DNA from: Euleptes europaea
Lineage: Eukaryota > Chordata > Lepidosauria > Squamata > Sphaerodactylidae
Assembly (NCBI RefSeq): GCF_029931775.1
Contig: NC_079317.1
Span: 71,331,895-71,395,894, forward strand
Reading direction: 5' to 3'
Length of the DNA: 64,000 nucleotides
Shown: positions 1 through 23,905 of the stretch, piece after piece
How the letters are laid out: each line of letters opens with the position of its first letter
How positions within the stretch are numbered: position 1 is the stretch's first letter
Translations under genes and position numbers: made by a program
Notes under the pieces: generated by a model
Database searches by the model: none
Told to the model about the DNA's origin: nothing
What the model saw: the letters and a program-made list of their open reading frames with translations, nothing else

Positions 1-1
1 T

Positions 2-2494
2 TCGGGGGCTCCGAGTGTCTTTATGCAATTAATTAATGAGGTTTTGCATGATTTGCTGTTTCGGGGGGTGGTGGTATTTCTCGATGACATCCTTATTTAC
101 TCTGAAACCATGGAAGACCATGTGCGCCTAGTGCGAGAGGTGCTCCAGCGGCTGCGGGAGCACAAACTGTATGCTAAGGTGTCCAAATGTGAATTCCACC
201 AACCCTCCATTACATTTCTGGGGTATGTGATCTCCCACCAAGGGTTGGAAATGGACCCCGCCAAGGTCCAGGCAGTGCGGGACTGGGAACCCCCCACTAC
301 CCGCCGCCAACTTCAGCAGTTTTTGGGGTTTGCCAATTTTTACCGGAACTTCATTCCTAACTTTGCCCAAGTTGCGCTTCCCCTCACTGCCCTGTTGCGT
401 ACCAAGGACAAGGGGGCTAGCGCCGCGCTTCCCTCAGCCCGTTTGCAATGGTCCCCCCAGTGCCAGCTAGCTTTTGAACGTTTGAAGCTACTTTTTTCAT
501 CCGAACCCGTTTTGGCTCACCCAGATTGCACCAAGCCTTTTGTGGTGCAAGTGGATGCCTCGGATGTAGCCATGGGCGGGGCCCTATTGCAGAGGGATGA
601 GGGGGGACGGTTGAGACCATGCGCCTACTTCTCCAAGAAGTTTTCCCAGTCTGAAATCAACTGGGCCATTTGGGAGAAGGAGGCAGCAGCGGTCAAACAT
701 GCCCTTACCATATGGCGACACTTCTTGGAAGGGGCCGAACTGCCATTCGAAGTGTGTACCGATCACAAGAATCTTGAGGCCCTCAAGGGGGCTAGAAAAC
801 TCAATGCCAAACAGGTTCGGTGGGCCCAATTTTTCGCTAAGTTCCGGTTCACTCTCAGACATGTCCCTGGCAAAGAAAATGCCCTAGCCGACGCTTTGTC
901 ACGACTTCCCCAGTATCGCAACGATTTCGATCGCCCAGTCGACTCCCTGTTCACTCCCGAGCAGCGAGGGGAAGTTCCTAGCTTAGCCGTCACCACCCGG
1001 TCCCAAGCCCGACCACCGGAGACCCCCCCTACACTCAAAGGCATCCCGGAAGCCTTCCAACAGCGACTCCGGGACGCCTCCTTGCAGGAGGAGGAGCATC
1101 ATCTCCTCCCCACTGGTCTGGAACGTACCAACACTTGGTGGGTGCAAGGGGGGAAACTGTACGTCCCCTCCTCTCTTCGCAAGGAAGTATTGGGACTTGT
1201 ACATGGTGCCAGGCTAGCGGGTCATTTTGGTTTCATAAAAACGCTTCACCTGGTTCGAAGACAATTCTGGTGGCCCGGTATGAGATCTGATGTAGAGTTG
1301 TATGTGCGCAGCTGCCCCACCTGCGCCACAGCCAAGAAACGGATGGGAAAACCCCCAGGGCTTCTCAAACCGCTTGAGAGCCCCTCCCGTCCCTGGGAAG
1401 TCATCGCCATGGATTTTATCACCGACCTACCTCCGAGTCGGGGAAAAACGGTTCTTTGGGTTATCACAGACCTCTTTTCCAAACAGGTTCACTTCGTTCC
1501 ATGTGCAGGCCTTCCTTCAGCCCAGGGCTTAGCTAAACTGTTCATCACACACGTCCTCAGGCTACACTCGATCCCGAGGAAGGTCCTCTCCGACCGGGGG
1601 GTCCAGTTTGTTGCCAAATTCTGGCGGGCCTTCCTAAAGTTAATGGGAGTGGAAGAGCAGGGCCTTTCTTCCGCCTATCACCCCCAAACGGATGGTCAAA
1701 CAGAACGAGTAAATGCGGTGGTAGAATGTTATTTGCGTTGCTATGTAAATTTCCACCAGGACGACTGGGTCGACCTGCTGCCATTTGCCGAATATGCGTA
1801 TAACAATGCGCCTCATTCCTCTACCGGCTTTAGTCCCTTCCAAGTCATATACGGGACGGATTTCGGCCCTTTCGGTTCTGCCCCCGTCTCGCCAGAGCTC
1901 CAGTCTACCCCTGACCTTCAGGAGTGGATTCAGGTGGTTAAATCCACCTGGCCATGGTTGCTCAAAAATCTGGAAAGGGCAAAAAGCAAGTACAAGGAAC
2001 AAGCAGACAAACACCGGTCTCCGGGATGGGAACTCAAGGTGGGGGAGCAAGTCTATCTGTCCACCAAAAACCTCCGCTCTCTTCGCCCCTGCAAAAAACT
2101 GAGCGACCGTTATGTGGGACCTTTCCCCATTACCAGAGTAATCAACGAGGTTACTGTGGAACTGGACCTCCCAAAAACTCTGAAAGGAGTCCATCCAGTC
2201 TTTCATATAAGCCTCCTCAAACCCTATGTGGCAGCCCCCCAGTTCCACCCCCCTCCCGCACACGAGATTCCTACCGTAGTAGGAGGGGACACCCATTTGG
2301 AAATATCCAAGGTTTTAGACTCCAAATGGAAGAAAGGGAAACTGTTTTACTTTGTTCGCTGGAAAAACCTTGGCTCCGCTCATGACGAATGGGTGGCCGC
2401 ACCCCACATGGCGGCTCCTCGCTTAGTCCGGGAATTCCACCTTGCTTATCCCGATAAGCCTCGTCCTCTCGGGGACCCCGGGGGGGGGCCTTAA
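2..2494 (+). CDS. Gypsy pol polyprotein, C-terminal portion (RT end, RNase H, integrase, chromodomain)
   Basis: The frame runs in from before the window; a methionine at 23 is used here for numbering only. FLDD at about residues 19-22 is the catalytic box of reverse transcriptase. RNase H follows at about 172-295 with its acidic residues in VDAS and TDHK. Integrase starts near 390 with an HHCC zinc finger (HGARLAGH, then CPTC), followed by a D,D,E core in MDFITD, SDRG and the E of QTERVNAVVE. A chromodomain with KVLDSKWKKGKLFYFVRW lies at about 760-805. These parts copy the RNA, remove it, insert the DNA and target chromatin. No Gag or protease is in view. Confidence 0.92.
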   Translation, partial: SGAPSVFMQLINEVLHDLLFRGVVVFLDDILIYSETMEDHVRLVREVLQRLREHKLYAKVSKCEFHQPSITFLGYVISHQGLEMDPAKVQAVRDWEPPTTRRQLQQFLGFANFYRNFIPNFAQVALPLTALLRTKDKGASAALPSARLQWSPQCQLAFERLKLLFSSEPVLAHPDCTKPFVVQVDASDVAMGGALLQRDEGGRLRPCAYFSKKFSQSEINWAIWEKEAAAVKHALTIWRHFLEGAELPFEVCTDHKNLEALKGARKLNAKQVRWAQFFAKFRFTLRHVPGKENALADALSRLPQYRNDFDRPVDSLFTPEQRGEVPSLAVTTRSQARPPETPPTLKGIPEAFQQRLRDASLQEEEHHLLPTGLERTNTWWVQGGKLYVPSSLRKEVLGLVHGARLAGHFGFIKTLHLVRRQFWWPGMRSDVELYVRSCPTCATAKKRMGKPPGLLKPLESPSRPWEVIAMDFITDLPPSRGKTVLWVITDLFSKQVHFVPCAGLPSAQGLAKLFITHVLRLHSIPRKVLSDRGVQFVAKFWRAFLKLMGVEEQGLSSAYHPQTDGQTERVNAVVECYLRCYVNFHQDDWVDLLPFAEYAYNNAPHSSTGFSPFQVIYGTDFGPFGSAPVSPELQSTPDLQEWIQVVKSTWPWLLKNLERAKSKYKEQADKHRSPGWELKVGEQVYLSTKNLRSLRPCKKLSDRYVGPFPITRVINEVTVELDLPKTLKGVHPVFHISLLKPYVAAPQFHPPPAHEIPTVVGGDTHLEISKVLDSKWKKGKLFYFVRWKNLGSAHDEWVAAPHMAAPRLVREFHLAYPDKPRPLGDPGGGP

Positions 2495-2505
2495 GGGGGG
2501 CAGAA

Positions 2506-2946
2506 TGTGAGGGTCTCTGTCTTTGTGTCTCTGCTTTCCATCACCTGCTGTGTTATCAGTGAACTCGTAAAAGCAGTTCACACCTTCTGGTCTCAGGCGC
2601 CAGGCCTGATGGCCCATGTATCTTCCCCCCCCCCCCGCTGTTCTTCCTGCCAGTACTCCCTCAGGCCGATGCGGCCTTGGAAGTGTGATAGCCGCCCAGA
2701 CTTCCTGGGATCTGTCTGATGTTTTGTATTATGCCAAGCTTGTAACTTCCCATAACAATAAGTGTGAACCCCAGTGCCCCAGTGCCCTGGAGTCAATATA
2801 TTCTGTAAACCCGTATAGCCCCTCACTTGCAACTTTCTACCTGTGCCTGTCTCATCTCCTGAAGGCTTCAATAAATCGATTGTTTCTGTATCAACGTCTG
2901 AGCAACTGATTTGGAGAAGCAAACTCAGAGAGGGGGATCTCTCACA
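2506..2946 (+). repeat. 3' LTR of the Gypsy element
   Basis: This 441-bp segment begins TGTGAG and ends CTCACA, short inverted LTR ends. It follows the polypurine stretch directly after the pol stop codon. A polyadenylation signal AATAAA lies near 2868. The target-site duplication cannot be checked because the 5' end is outside the window. Confidence 0.85.
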
Positions 2947-3058
2947 ATTAGCCTGTTGTGCGGCTTTTGGCGCTATATGAGAGTGTTAAAAATATGCAGG
3001 AAACAGGCTTCATTTACCTTGTGGTTCTGGGGAGGAAGATGAAGGTGAAAGCAGCATT

Positions 3059-3275
3059 CAGGTTGCCAACCTCCAGGTGGGGGCTGGAGATCTCCTGGGG
3101 TTACAACTGATCTCCAGACTACAGACATCAGTTCCCCTGGAGAAAATCACTGCTTTGGAGGGTGGGCTCTATGGCTTCGCATTCCCACCAAAGTCTTTCC
3201 CCTAACAAAGTTTGTCTTCCCCAGGCTCCATCTCCAAATCTCCAGGAATTTCCTAACTCAGAGTTGGTAACCCTA
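3059..3275. mobile_element. hAT-type MITE, TAGGGTTGCC family (degraded)
   Basis: The segment runs from a decayed GGTTGCCAAC end to GTTGGTAACCCTA and has the body seen in this family (CTGGAGATC, ACTGATCTCCAG). At least five other members occur in the window; the best preserved have TAGGGTTGCC/GGCAACCCTA ends and 8-bp target duplications, typical of hAT. This copy is diverged and has no clear duplication. Confidence 0.7.
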
Positions 3276-3964
3276 GTATTTAACAGTATAACTAGAGCTC
3301 CCTGTGTTTTTTTTTTTAGTCAGGAAGATACTTCATGATAGACTTGACATATAAGCAGCTGTTCTCCCAAGCGAATGTCAGTAGTTCAGTGAGGCTTGCT
3401 CTCGAGTATGGATGGAAAGGATTGCAACACCAACTATCCCCACAACATGTGTCTTTATAAGAGCTATTTGAAAACGTTCCCTTTAATAAAAGATAATAAG
3501 CCAATAGGCTTCCCTGTGGGCTCTGTGTAACTATTCCTGTTAGGTGACTATTTTACGTCAGAACTATTATTTTTAATTGAATGAGAACTGAAGGGCGTGC
3601 ACATTAATTCCTTCTGATGTGTGTGAAGCAGGTGTATTTTTAAGCCCCACCCATGCTTGTTGATGCTTTACCATTCCACTCCTACACAGTCTGAGCTTTT
3701 TGTTGGTGGTTTGGAGGTGGGGAGAGCTCTGGAAGGCTTTAAAAGGCCTTTTATCCATGGCTTGGGATGAGTGGCTGAAATGCATAGTAATGCGAAGGCT
3801 CTGGCAAAACCCTACGGTGCAGCAGGTTAAGAATCCTTGATTGTCTCGGCTTGCACAGGAAAAGCGCTTGGGTTCTTGAAACCAGAGCTTTGAAGTTAGA
3901 GTGCTATGTTTGATTCCTAGACTGTTGGCTGCTTTTCTTTGTTGAGGGAGAATGATTGAATAAA
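3276..3964. other. Intergenic stretch, nothing recognised
   Basis: No exon-like frame with splice sites, RNA gene or recognisable repeat is visible here. Open frames are short and lack familiar protein motifs. Confidence 0.5.
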
Positions 3965-4860
3965 GCAAATTGAAACTAGAGCGTGGCTCTTGATGGTAAA
4001 ATTCTGGTTACGCCTCCACTTTAAGGCAGACCCCTCTTCTCGTATTTACTGTATGCTTATGGAGTCACATGCTTTTAGGTGGTTTCAACATATTGAGAGC
4101 AAAATTAAATCTATCGGCCTTAATTTCGACTCCTTGCTTATGCTTACTGAGGAAGAAGCTTTCGAAAGGATAAAACGCAGACTATTAGATATAGGACTTC
4201 AAGAACTAAATAGTGCTGCTAATAAAATATGTTCCCCATTAAATTTAGGGGCACCCTCTCCATACTTATCTCACCTGTGTGATCCATCTCAACGTAGAGC
4301 TATCTCTCTGGCCAGATTTAATGTTTTGCCATCTGCGCTACTCGAAGGCAGATTTCGGAAAATTCCTCTGACAGGCTCTGCCCTTGTGACAATTGTATAG
4401 AAATAGTTGCTCGCGTTTTATTTTATTGCAGTTTCTACACAGAATCTCGTAATGAACTACTAAGTCCCCTGTTGGTAAATAGACTGAATGTCTCAGAGTC
4501 TTTTAACATAAGAACATAAGAAAGGCTATGCTGGATCAGACTAAGGCCCATCAAGTCCAGCAGTCTGTTCACACAGTGGCCAACCAGGTGCCTCTAGGAA
4601 GCCCACAATCAAGACGTCTATTCATTGAACAATCGTTCGCCCCAAATACTGGAGACGGTGGCACAGTTTTAAACGTTTGTTTTAAAAGCCCGCCAAACAG
4701 CTAATTAGATGGCAGTATCAACAAGCTCTATTTCTCAATGTAACCGCCGTTTAACCATGTTATAAAGGGCACCGTGTAACATTTCCATTCCTTTTGTAAC
4801 CTTTTGAATTGTGTTTGTATGCCAATGATGATGAATAAAGCAAATGTTGTGTTGGGTAAC
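3965..4860 (+). mobile_element. LINE 3' end fragment (RT C-terminal region and 3' UTR)
   Basis: The + strand frame at 3990-4400 encodes a C-terminal stretch with ARFNVLPSALLEGRFRKIPL, typical of the tail downstream of reverse transcriptase in vertebrate LINEs. Coding similarity continues past the stop in shifted frames, so the copy is decayed. The 3' end is near TATGCCAATGATGATGAATAA. Another LINE is inserted at 4507-4615. The clade (R4- or L2-like) cannot be settled by eye. Confidence 0.65.
4507..4615 (-). mobile_element. CR1/L3-like LINE 3' tail, nested in another LINE
   Basis: On the minus strand this reads as the terminal stretch of a widespread reptile repeat (GGCCACTGTGTGAACAG ... CTTTCTTATGTTCTTA). 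It splits the LINE fragment at 3965-4860, so it is the younger of the two. Other parts of the same family lie at 9340-9640 and about 51283-51350. Confidence 0.6.
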
Positions 4861-4981
4861 TTGCCTCCCAGTCTGTTGTGTTGCAAGCTAGGTAGAAAAA
4901 TATTTGATTTGTACACAGCTTGTAGTTCTGTGTGGAACAATGGCTCCATCCAGCATGCCTATATGTAACATAGGCTATTGT

Positions 4982-5410
4982 ATTGTCGAAGGCTTTCACG
5001 GTCAGAGTTCATTGGTTCTCGTAGGTTATCCGGGCTGTGTAACTGTGGTCTTGGTATTTTCTTTCCTGACGTTTTGCCAGCAGCTGTGGCCGGCATTTTC
5101 AGAGGAGTAACACTGAAGGACAGTGTCTCTCAGTGTCAAGTGTGTAGGAAGAGTAATATATAGTCAAAAAGGGGTTGGGTTTGAACTGAATCATTGTCCT
5201 GCAAAAAGTATCAAAGGTAATGTGCTAACCATTGTCCTGTAAGTATCAAGATAATGTGCTAATGAGGGTGTGGTATGTTAATATGGAACCATTGTATCCT
5301 GAAGTGATCTGTTAATGTGTGAAATCCAAAGCTAATCTGCATGGCTATCGTTGACTGTAGTCTTTGTTAGTCTGGAGGTTTTCAAGACAGGAAGCCAAGC
5401 TATTGTGTCT
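4982..5410 (-). mobile_element. Penelope-like element, 3' fragment with terminal segment
   Basis: On the minus strand this matches, over its length, the better preserved + strand copy at 29275-29812. It starts in the region just after the endonuclease ORF end and runs through the terminal segment (pLTR-like) that finishes near TTGTCGAAGGCTTTCACGG. The hammerhead-like core in this copy is decayed to CTGAAAA ... CAAAAC, yet the flanking CCT and AGG that would form stem I are kept. There is no coding capacity. Confidence 0.65.
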
Positions 5411-5735
5411 TGCTTTCCTCTGAGAATGGGTTCGATCACCAGCGGATAAAAAGGGTTATCTTTAAAACATGTTGCACAGCCTGTTATTACTCGCTCTGTT
5501 TATACAATGAAATAACATCTACAGCTGGAAGTTCTTCTTCCTTGCACTTGGGGCTGGTCTGCAGTCTAATTTTGAAATGGTGTAAGCACCTAATGAAAAG
5601 ATGTATTTATATTTATCTAAACTTCCTCATACAGCTATGCTAGATTGCTGCTCTTTTCCTGCCAGAGTTCCTGTGCTTCTAGCAATTGTGTAGTAGCCAA
5701 ACTTCAGAAGGTGAAGTTTTGTTCTTCATTATGTA
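5411..5735. other. Intergenic stretch, nothing recognised
   Basis: No gene, RNA or named repeat is visible. Confidence 0.5.
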
Positions 5736-6235
5736 TTTGCTTACTTTATTTCTAGTCCATCTTTCTCTCTGAGACTCAAGGTGGATTACAATATTCACCA
5801 AAGTAACAGGAACAGTAGAAGACATAATAAATATAATTATTGTAACTCAAAGTTTAAAAATGCAATAAAAACAATACATGATGTACAGAAATTAGAAAAT
5901 AATGGCGTAAAAACAACAAATGCATATAATTAAGCAGTGCCACAAACTACATCCAATATCCCTTTGTAAAAACATCCTCTTGAACAATTCCAGTTTACAC
6001 ATTTTGCAGAAGGGGAGAAGTGTGGGAGCCTTCTAGGCCTCCTAATGTATGCTATTCAACAAAGTCAGAGCCATGACAGTGCATATCTTATGATGAGAGA
6101 TCTATTGAATTTCTGACTGTTGTCCACAGGAACCTTCTCATGGGGTGGGGGGGAAGCAATCTTGACACACTGTAGGGCTGCATGCAGGATTTGGGAACTC
6201 ATTCCAGAATGCAAAGATGATCCCTGATTTCAGAT
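5736..6235 (-). mobile_element. L2-like LINE 3' end (degraded)
   Basis: GAGACTCAAGGTGGATTACAA and the following A-rich run are the minus-strand 3' end of a LINE whose clearer copy lies at 28763-29272. The remaining text resembles the RT C-terminal part of that copy but is heavily mutated. Confidence 0.5.
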
Positions 6236-6299
6236 AAGCTGAAGATCTTTCAGTCCTGCTCTTTGGAATTGTAGGGTTGCCAACTTCCAGGTACTGGAG

Positions 6300-6930
6300 T
6301 AAGAAAAACTCACTAAAACTGTAAAGCTAAGCTGTATCAAAAAAACAGTAGTAGGCTCTAAATAAAAGATGACACTGTATAATTGGAATAAGCACAAACA
6401 GTGAAGGACAATATATACAAAAGCAGTCAATGAAATTGACAAAAAAAATAGCAAGCCGTAATCAACAAGGTGTGCCCAAAATGTTAAACCAAAATAATAC
6501 AAAGTACTTCAAACTTGCAAACTATGCTACACAGCAGAAAACAGGTCATGCGTGCTCAACAAAGTTCCTTCTGAGTGCAACATCTCACTCAAAAAAGCCG
6601 TGGGTGTCAGCTTGGCTGGACGCTTTTCCTGGTACAGTTCGTCAGGCAAAAAACGTTGGAAACGCCTTTCCAGATAAATCACAGCGCTTTCACCACTAAA
6701 AAGTGGCTTCATCAGCCTGATTATATACAAATATTAAAAGTAAGCATAGTATAGCAAAAAGGTTATTGTAGAAATAATTCATTTGCAATAGCATGAATTT
6801 GCTCGATATTTTCTTACCTTCAAGAATTACAGTCATTCACAGTCTATTTCATATATATTTTATATTTTTAAATCCCTTATGCTGCTCCCGTAACGGGCTG
6901 CATACCTCTCTTTGGTCATCCCGTATTGCT
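6300..6930 (-). mobile_element. Penelope-like terminal fragment with hammerhead-like core, nested in a MITE
   Basis: The minus strand contains CTGATGAAGCCAC, a T-rich loop and GTGGTGAAAGCG. This is the arrangement found in hammerhead ribozymes and, from general knowledge, in Penelope-like elements of amphibians and reptiles. The rest is A/T-rich with no long frame. Assignment rests on the ribozyme-like core only. Confidence 0.45.
6688..6715 (-). ncRNA. Hammerhead-ribozyme-like core (candidate)
   Basis: Read on the minus strand from 6715 to 6688, the exact conserved boxes CTGATGA and GAAA flank a stem II of CCACT/AGTGG with a T-rich loop. A closing A-U pair and one unpaired G sit at the stem base. 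No NUH cleavage triplet followed by a stem I partner is obvious just downstream, so this copy may be inactive. Confidence 0.4.
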
Positions 6931-7253
6931 ATGTGCCAGTGGCAAAGAGAGACCTGGCAACCCTAATTTAATAGCCATAGCATGGCCTTGTGTTGGAACT
7001 TCGTTGTTTTTCTAAATTTTTAGAATTACTGTCAGGGCAATAGTCTACAGATAAGAACAAGAGAGAAAATTCCAGAAGTTTTGAAGCCTTGGAGAAAACA
7101 TGATTTGTTAAGAGGTTAGGCTGCAGGGGAGGGGGGGATCGTGAGATAAATTGAAATATATGCAATGCTTTCTTAATCAAATCTCATCTTATTTTACTGC
7201 TTTAACAACATGCATTATTCAGAATGTAGCTGGCATATATAACCTTTCCTGTG

Positions 7254-7804
7254 AGTATGTTTAGCCTGAAGAGGAGAAGACTGAGAGGTGATATGATAAC
7301 CATCTTCAAGTACTTGAAGGGCTGTCATATAGAGGATGGTGCCAAATTGTTTTCTGTTGCCCCAGAAGGTTGGACCAGAACCAGCGGGTTGAAATTAAAT
7401 CAAAAGAGTTTCCATTTAGACATGAGGAAGAATTTCCTAACAGAGGGATTCCTCAGTGGAACAGGCTTCCTCAGGAGGTGGTAAGCTCTCCTTCCCTGGA
7501 GGTTTTGAAGCAGAGGCTAGATGGCCATCTGTCAGCAATGCTGATTCTGTGAACTTAGGCAGATCATGAGAGGGAGGGCAAAAAGGATTGAGTCAGTGTT
7601 TAGCTCTCATGGCCCTTTCTTACATGCCAATTGCCACTTTGGGATCAGGAAGCAATGTTCCTCCAGGCCAGATAGGCCAGGGATCCTAGAGGGTTGTTGT
7701 TGTTTTTGCCATCTTCTGGGCATGAATCAGGGGTCATTGGGGGGGTTTGAGAAGGAGGTAGTTGTGAATTTCCTGTGTTGTGCAGGGGGTTGGACTGGAT
7801 GACC
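7254..7804 (+). mobile_element. CR1 LINE 3' end
   Basis: The segment carries the CR1 3' region familiar from birds and reptiles: AGGTGATATGATAACCATCT, then CTTCAAGTACTTGAAGGGCT, a block with GGAACAGGCTTCCTCAGGAG, and the end GGTTGGACTGGATGACCCTGG. It is 5' truncated with only decayed coding remnants. A tRNA-derived SINE follows immediately. Confidence 0.8.
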
Positions 7805-7807
7805 CTG

Positions 7808-8025
7808 GAGGGGCCGTGGCTCAGTGGTAGAGCATCTGCTTGGCATACAGAAGGTCCCAGGTTCAATCCAGATGTCTCCAGTTAAAGGGACTAGGCAAGT
7901 AGGTGATGTGAAAGACCCCTGCCTGAGACCCTGTACAGCTGATGCCGGTCTGAATAGACAGTACTGACTTTGATGGACCAAGTGTCTGATTCAGTAGAAG
8001 GCAGCTTCATGTGTTCACGTGTTCA
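7808..8025 (+). mobile_element. tRNA-Ala-like SINE
   Basis: The head, GGCTCAGTGGTAGAGCATCT then GGTCCCAGGTTCAATCC, has RNA polymerase III A and B boxes and resembles a tRNA-Ala. A unique body follows (GTGAAAGACCCCTGCCTGAG, GCAGCTTCATGTGTTCA). The tRNA-like part no longer has a full cloverleaf with discriminator, so it is a SINE and not a tRNA gene. A headless copy is at 44783-44903. Confidence 0.8.
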
Positions 8026-9339
8026 AATTGTACTCTTTGGCATGTATATGAAAATAAGAAATATAAATCTTTAGTTTTCCGCAGAACCGCAAATGTACCC
8101 TATGCTTGAGAGAGTGTTGCAGCCGGCTACATTTGTTTATGTATCTTAGTTTTTGCTGTCTGAAAGGCAGAAATAAAAGCTGAAAATCAGAGAGCAGTTT
8201 TATAGTAAACAAACGGAATTATATTGTTTGGACAGATGGTCTTGCAGAGTCACAATAGGACTACCAGCATATCTGAAGATCAAGGTAGTCTTCTGTATAA
8301 CGTTGAAATCTGCAGTAGTGCATTATCATGTCCATTGTGGAAACTTAATTGTGGACAAAATTAATCATTATCTTTAAAAGCATTTCAATTATTCCAAAGG
8401 AGAAAATACTTTATTAGGGTGTTTTAGTGTTCCCCAGCAGTTCCAATTTTTCTGTTAGGAAAAGTTGGGGTGGAGGAAAGGTCCTCCGTTGTTGTTTTTC
8501 TAGACCTTTGCATCACTAGTGTGACTGTGAACTATAAAAAAGTTTATGCAGAGGAGCCTTTTGCAGCTGTAGTTGCTTCCTGTTTGAGCATCCTTTCAGT
8601 AGCACTCATATGTACATATAATAATACAAATAGCTTCTCTGTAGTGAAGAAAGTTTTGCATGCAGAGCCGGGTTTAACTGCAGAAGCCTCCAGGCAGAGG
8701 AGCTTAAAGCTGCCGGTGCCCTACCCCAGCAAGCCCCCAGCCTGTTCAGGTTGTCCGCCAGGTGGGCTGCGGTGATCCTCAGTGGGGCATGGCAGCGGGA
8801 AATATGTGTTTGTGCGTTGGTTTAGTATTTGCTTAGGATAAGCCCCCCCCACTATTGTATCAAATCCTTCAATAAACTCTGTATTCCTTTTAAATCAGAT
8901 CTTTGATACCCTTTTCCTGCTAAAGACTTGCTACTCATAGCCACTTCTTTAGATAAAAGATCCTGGTTTACTGTGCCCTGCACAACACACAAGCTAATTC
9001 GCCATGTTAATCTGAATGTATGTTCACATGTTTGTGGGGTTGTGGTAACAGGAACACATGGTAGACAACATGTAAAATTGTTCATGACGTGGAGAAAGTG
9101 GATATAGGGTCCTTTTTTCCTCTGTTGGTACAGGAACATGGGAGTTACTAAGAGAAATTGATTGCCAGTAGATTCAGGACAGTCACATGAAAACAACTAC
9201 ACAGAGTCCAAAATTAATTTATGGAGTTATTGCTATAAAAGGTATTGGTGATCACTGGTTTGGTGGCTTTTAAGGAGAAAAGGCAAATTCCTGGATGATA
9301 GATTGACCAAAAGCCTAGAGAGTAACTTTTTTCTTCCTC
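8026..9339. other. Intergenic stretch, mostly unrecognised
   Basis: No gene is supported. About 65 bases at 8655-8720 resemble 33340-33405 (both contain AGAAGCCTCCAG), but the likeness does not extend outward. It is probably a minor dispersed repeat. Confidence 0.45.
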
Positions 9340-9640
9340 CAGAATCATAGTAAAACTTGGCGGCACCCAATGAAGTTGATGATTGAGAACGGAAGTGCCT
9401 CTTTACTCAACAAGTAATTGAATCATGAAATTCACTACCAGTGGCATAGAGATAGCCACTTGCGCTAGCTTTAAAAGAGGATTAGACAGATTTCATGAAG
9501 GACAGATTTCTTGAAGGACAAGTCCATCAGGGGCTACTAGACAGGATGACTAAAGGGGGCCTCAGCATCCAGAGGCAGTAATCCTCTGAATACCAGGACA
9601 AGGAGGCAACATTTGGTGAAGATCTTGCCCTCTGTGACTT
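9340..9640 (+). mobile_element. CR1/L3-like LINE 3' region
   Basis: TTTAAAAGAGGATTAGACAG, GGGGCTACTAGACAGGATGA and CCTCTGAATACCAGG are blocks of the same reptile LINE tail whose last part appears in reverse at 4507-4615. There is no coding capacity. Confidence 0.6.
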
Positions 9641-9671
9641 GTCTGTTGGACCACCAAGACAACTAGTTGGG

Positions 9672-9674
<3 letters not shown>

Positions 9675-9763
<89 letters not shown>
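9675..9763. repeat. Compound microsatellite (TG)n(TA)n
   Basis: About 50 bases of TG dinucleotides pass directly into about 38 bases of TA dinucleotides. Tracts like this can adopt Z-DNA or cruciform structure and are usually length-polymorphic. Confidence 0.97.
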
Positions 9764-9765
<2 letters not shown>

Positions 9766-10206
9766 TGAATGAGAGTGAAAAATGTGTTAAATGTCCTCAA
9801 ATATATTGCTGCCTTTTAATGGAAATCATAATCCAAGGTACTGGGGGTGGAATCTGGCACTATCCGTACATCATAGAAGAAATCCTATTAGTTCTTTTCT
9901 AAAGTTAGCTTGTAAATTACATTCAAAATACATTTTCACTGTGATAGTCTTTGTAGCTAACCATATGGGGACAGTGCTCAGTGAAAATTCAGAAGCTGAA
10001 GGAAGCACTAAACAGGATTTTTTCGTGATAGTCAATAGTCACATACTTCATTTCTTCTTATGGTTAGCAGGTTGTACAAAAAATAAACTTTGCATAGTCG
10101 GCACAAGTCTCAGAATTTCAATTTTCTTGGTTCAGAATTTCCTCTCTCCCTTTTTTTAATAATCATGCTTTAAATTTTCCATTCTCTTTTCTGCAAGTAG
10201 GTTCCA

Positions 10207-23905
<13,699 letters not shown>

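Larger units (their letters stand above)
1..2946 (+). mobile_element. Ty3/Gypsy chromovirus LTR retrotransposon, 3' part
   Basis: This is the downstream part of a Ty3/Gypsy element; its 5' end lies before the window. In order it shows the end of the reverse transcriptase, RNase H, integrase with zinc finger and catalytic core, a C-terminal chromodomain, a G-rich polypurine stretch at about 2493-2503, and one LTR. The chromodomain after integrase is the hallmark of the chromovirus branch. The visible coding part reads open throughout, so it looks whole here and probably inserted recently. The 5' LTR is out of view, so the age cannot be judged from LTR divergence. Confidence 0.93.
6273..6966. 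mobile_element. hAT-type MITE of the TAGGGTTGCC family, split by a retroelement
   Basis: The left end TAGGGTTGCCAACTTCCAGG and the right end GACCTGGCAACCCTA belong to the same MITE family as 54155-54364. Between them about 650 bp of foreign DNA replaces most of the body (see 6300-6930). Confidence 0.6.

Noticed and set aside
7808-7880. Possible tRNA-Ala gene
   Set aside because: The tRNA-like head runs straight into a SINE body that recurs elsewhere; there is no mature 3' end or terminator.
8655-8720. Similarity to 33340-33405 as evidence that the duplication extends further upstream
   Set aside because: The likeness is only about 65 bases with no collinear flank, better explained as a dispersed repeat.
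9639-9902. 87-residue frame of Val-Cys and Tyr-Ile repeats
   Set aside because: It is a translated TG/TA microsatellite.
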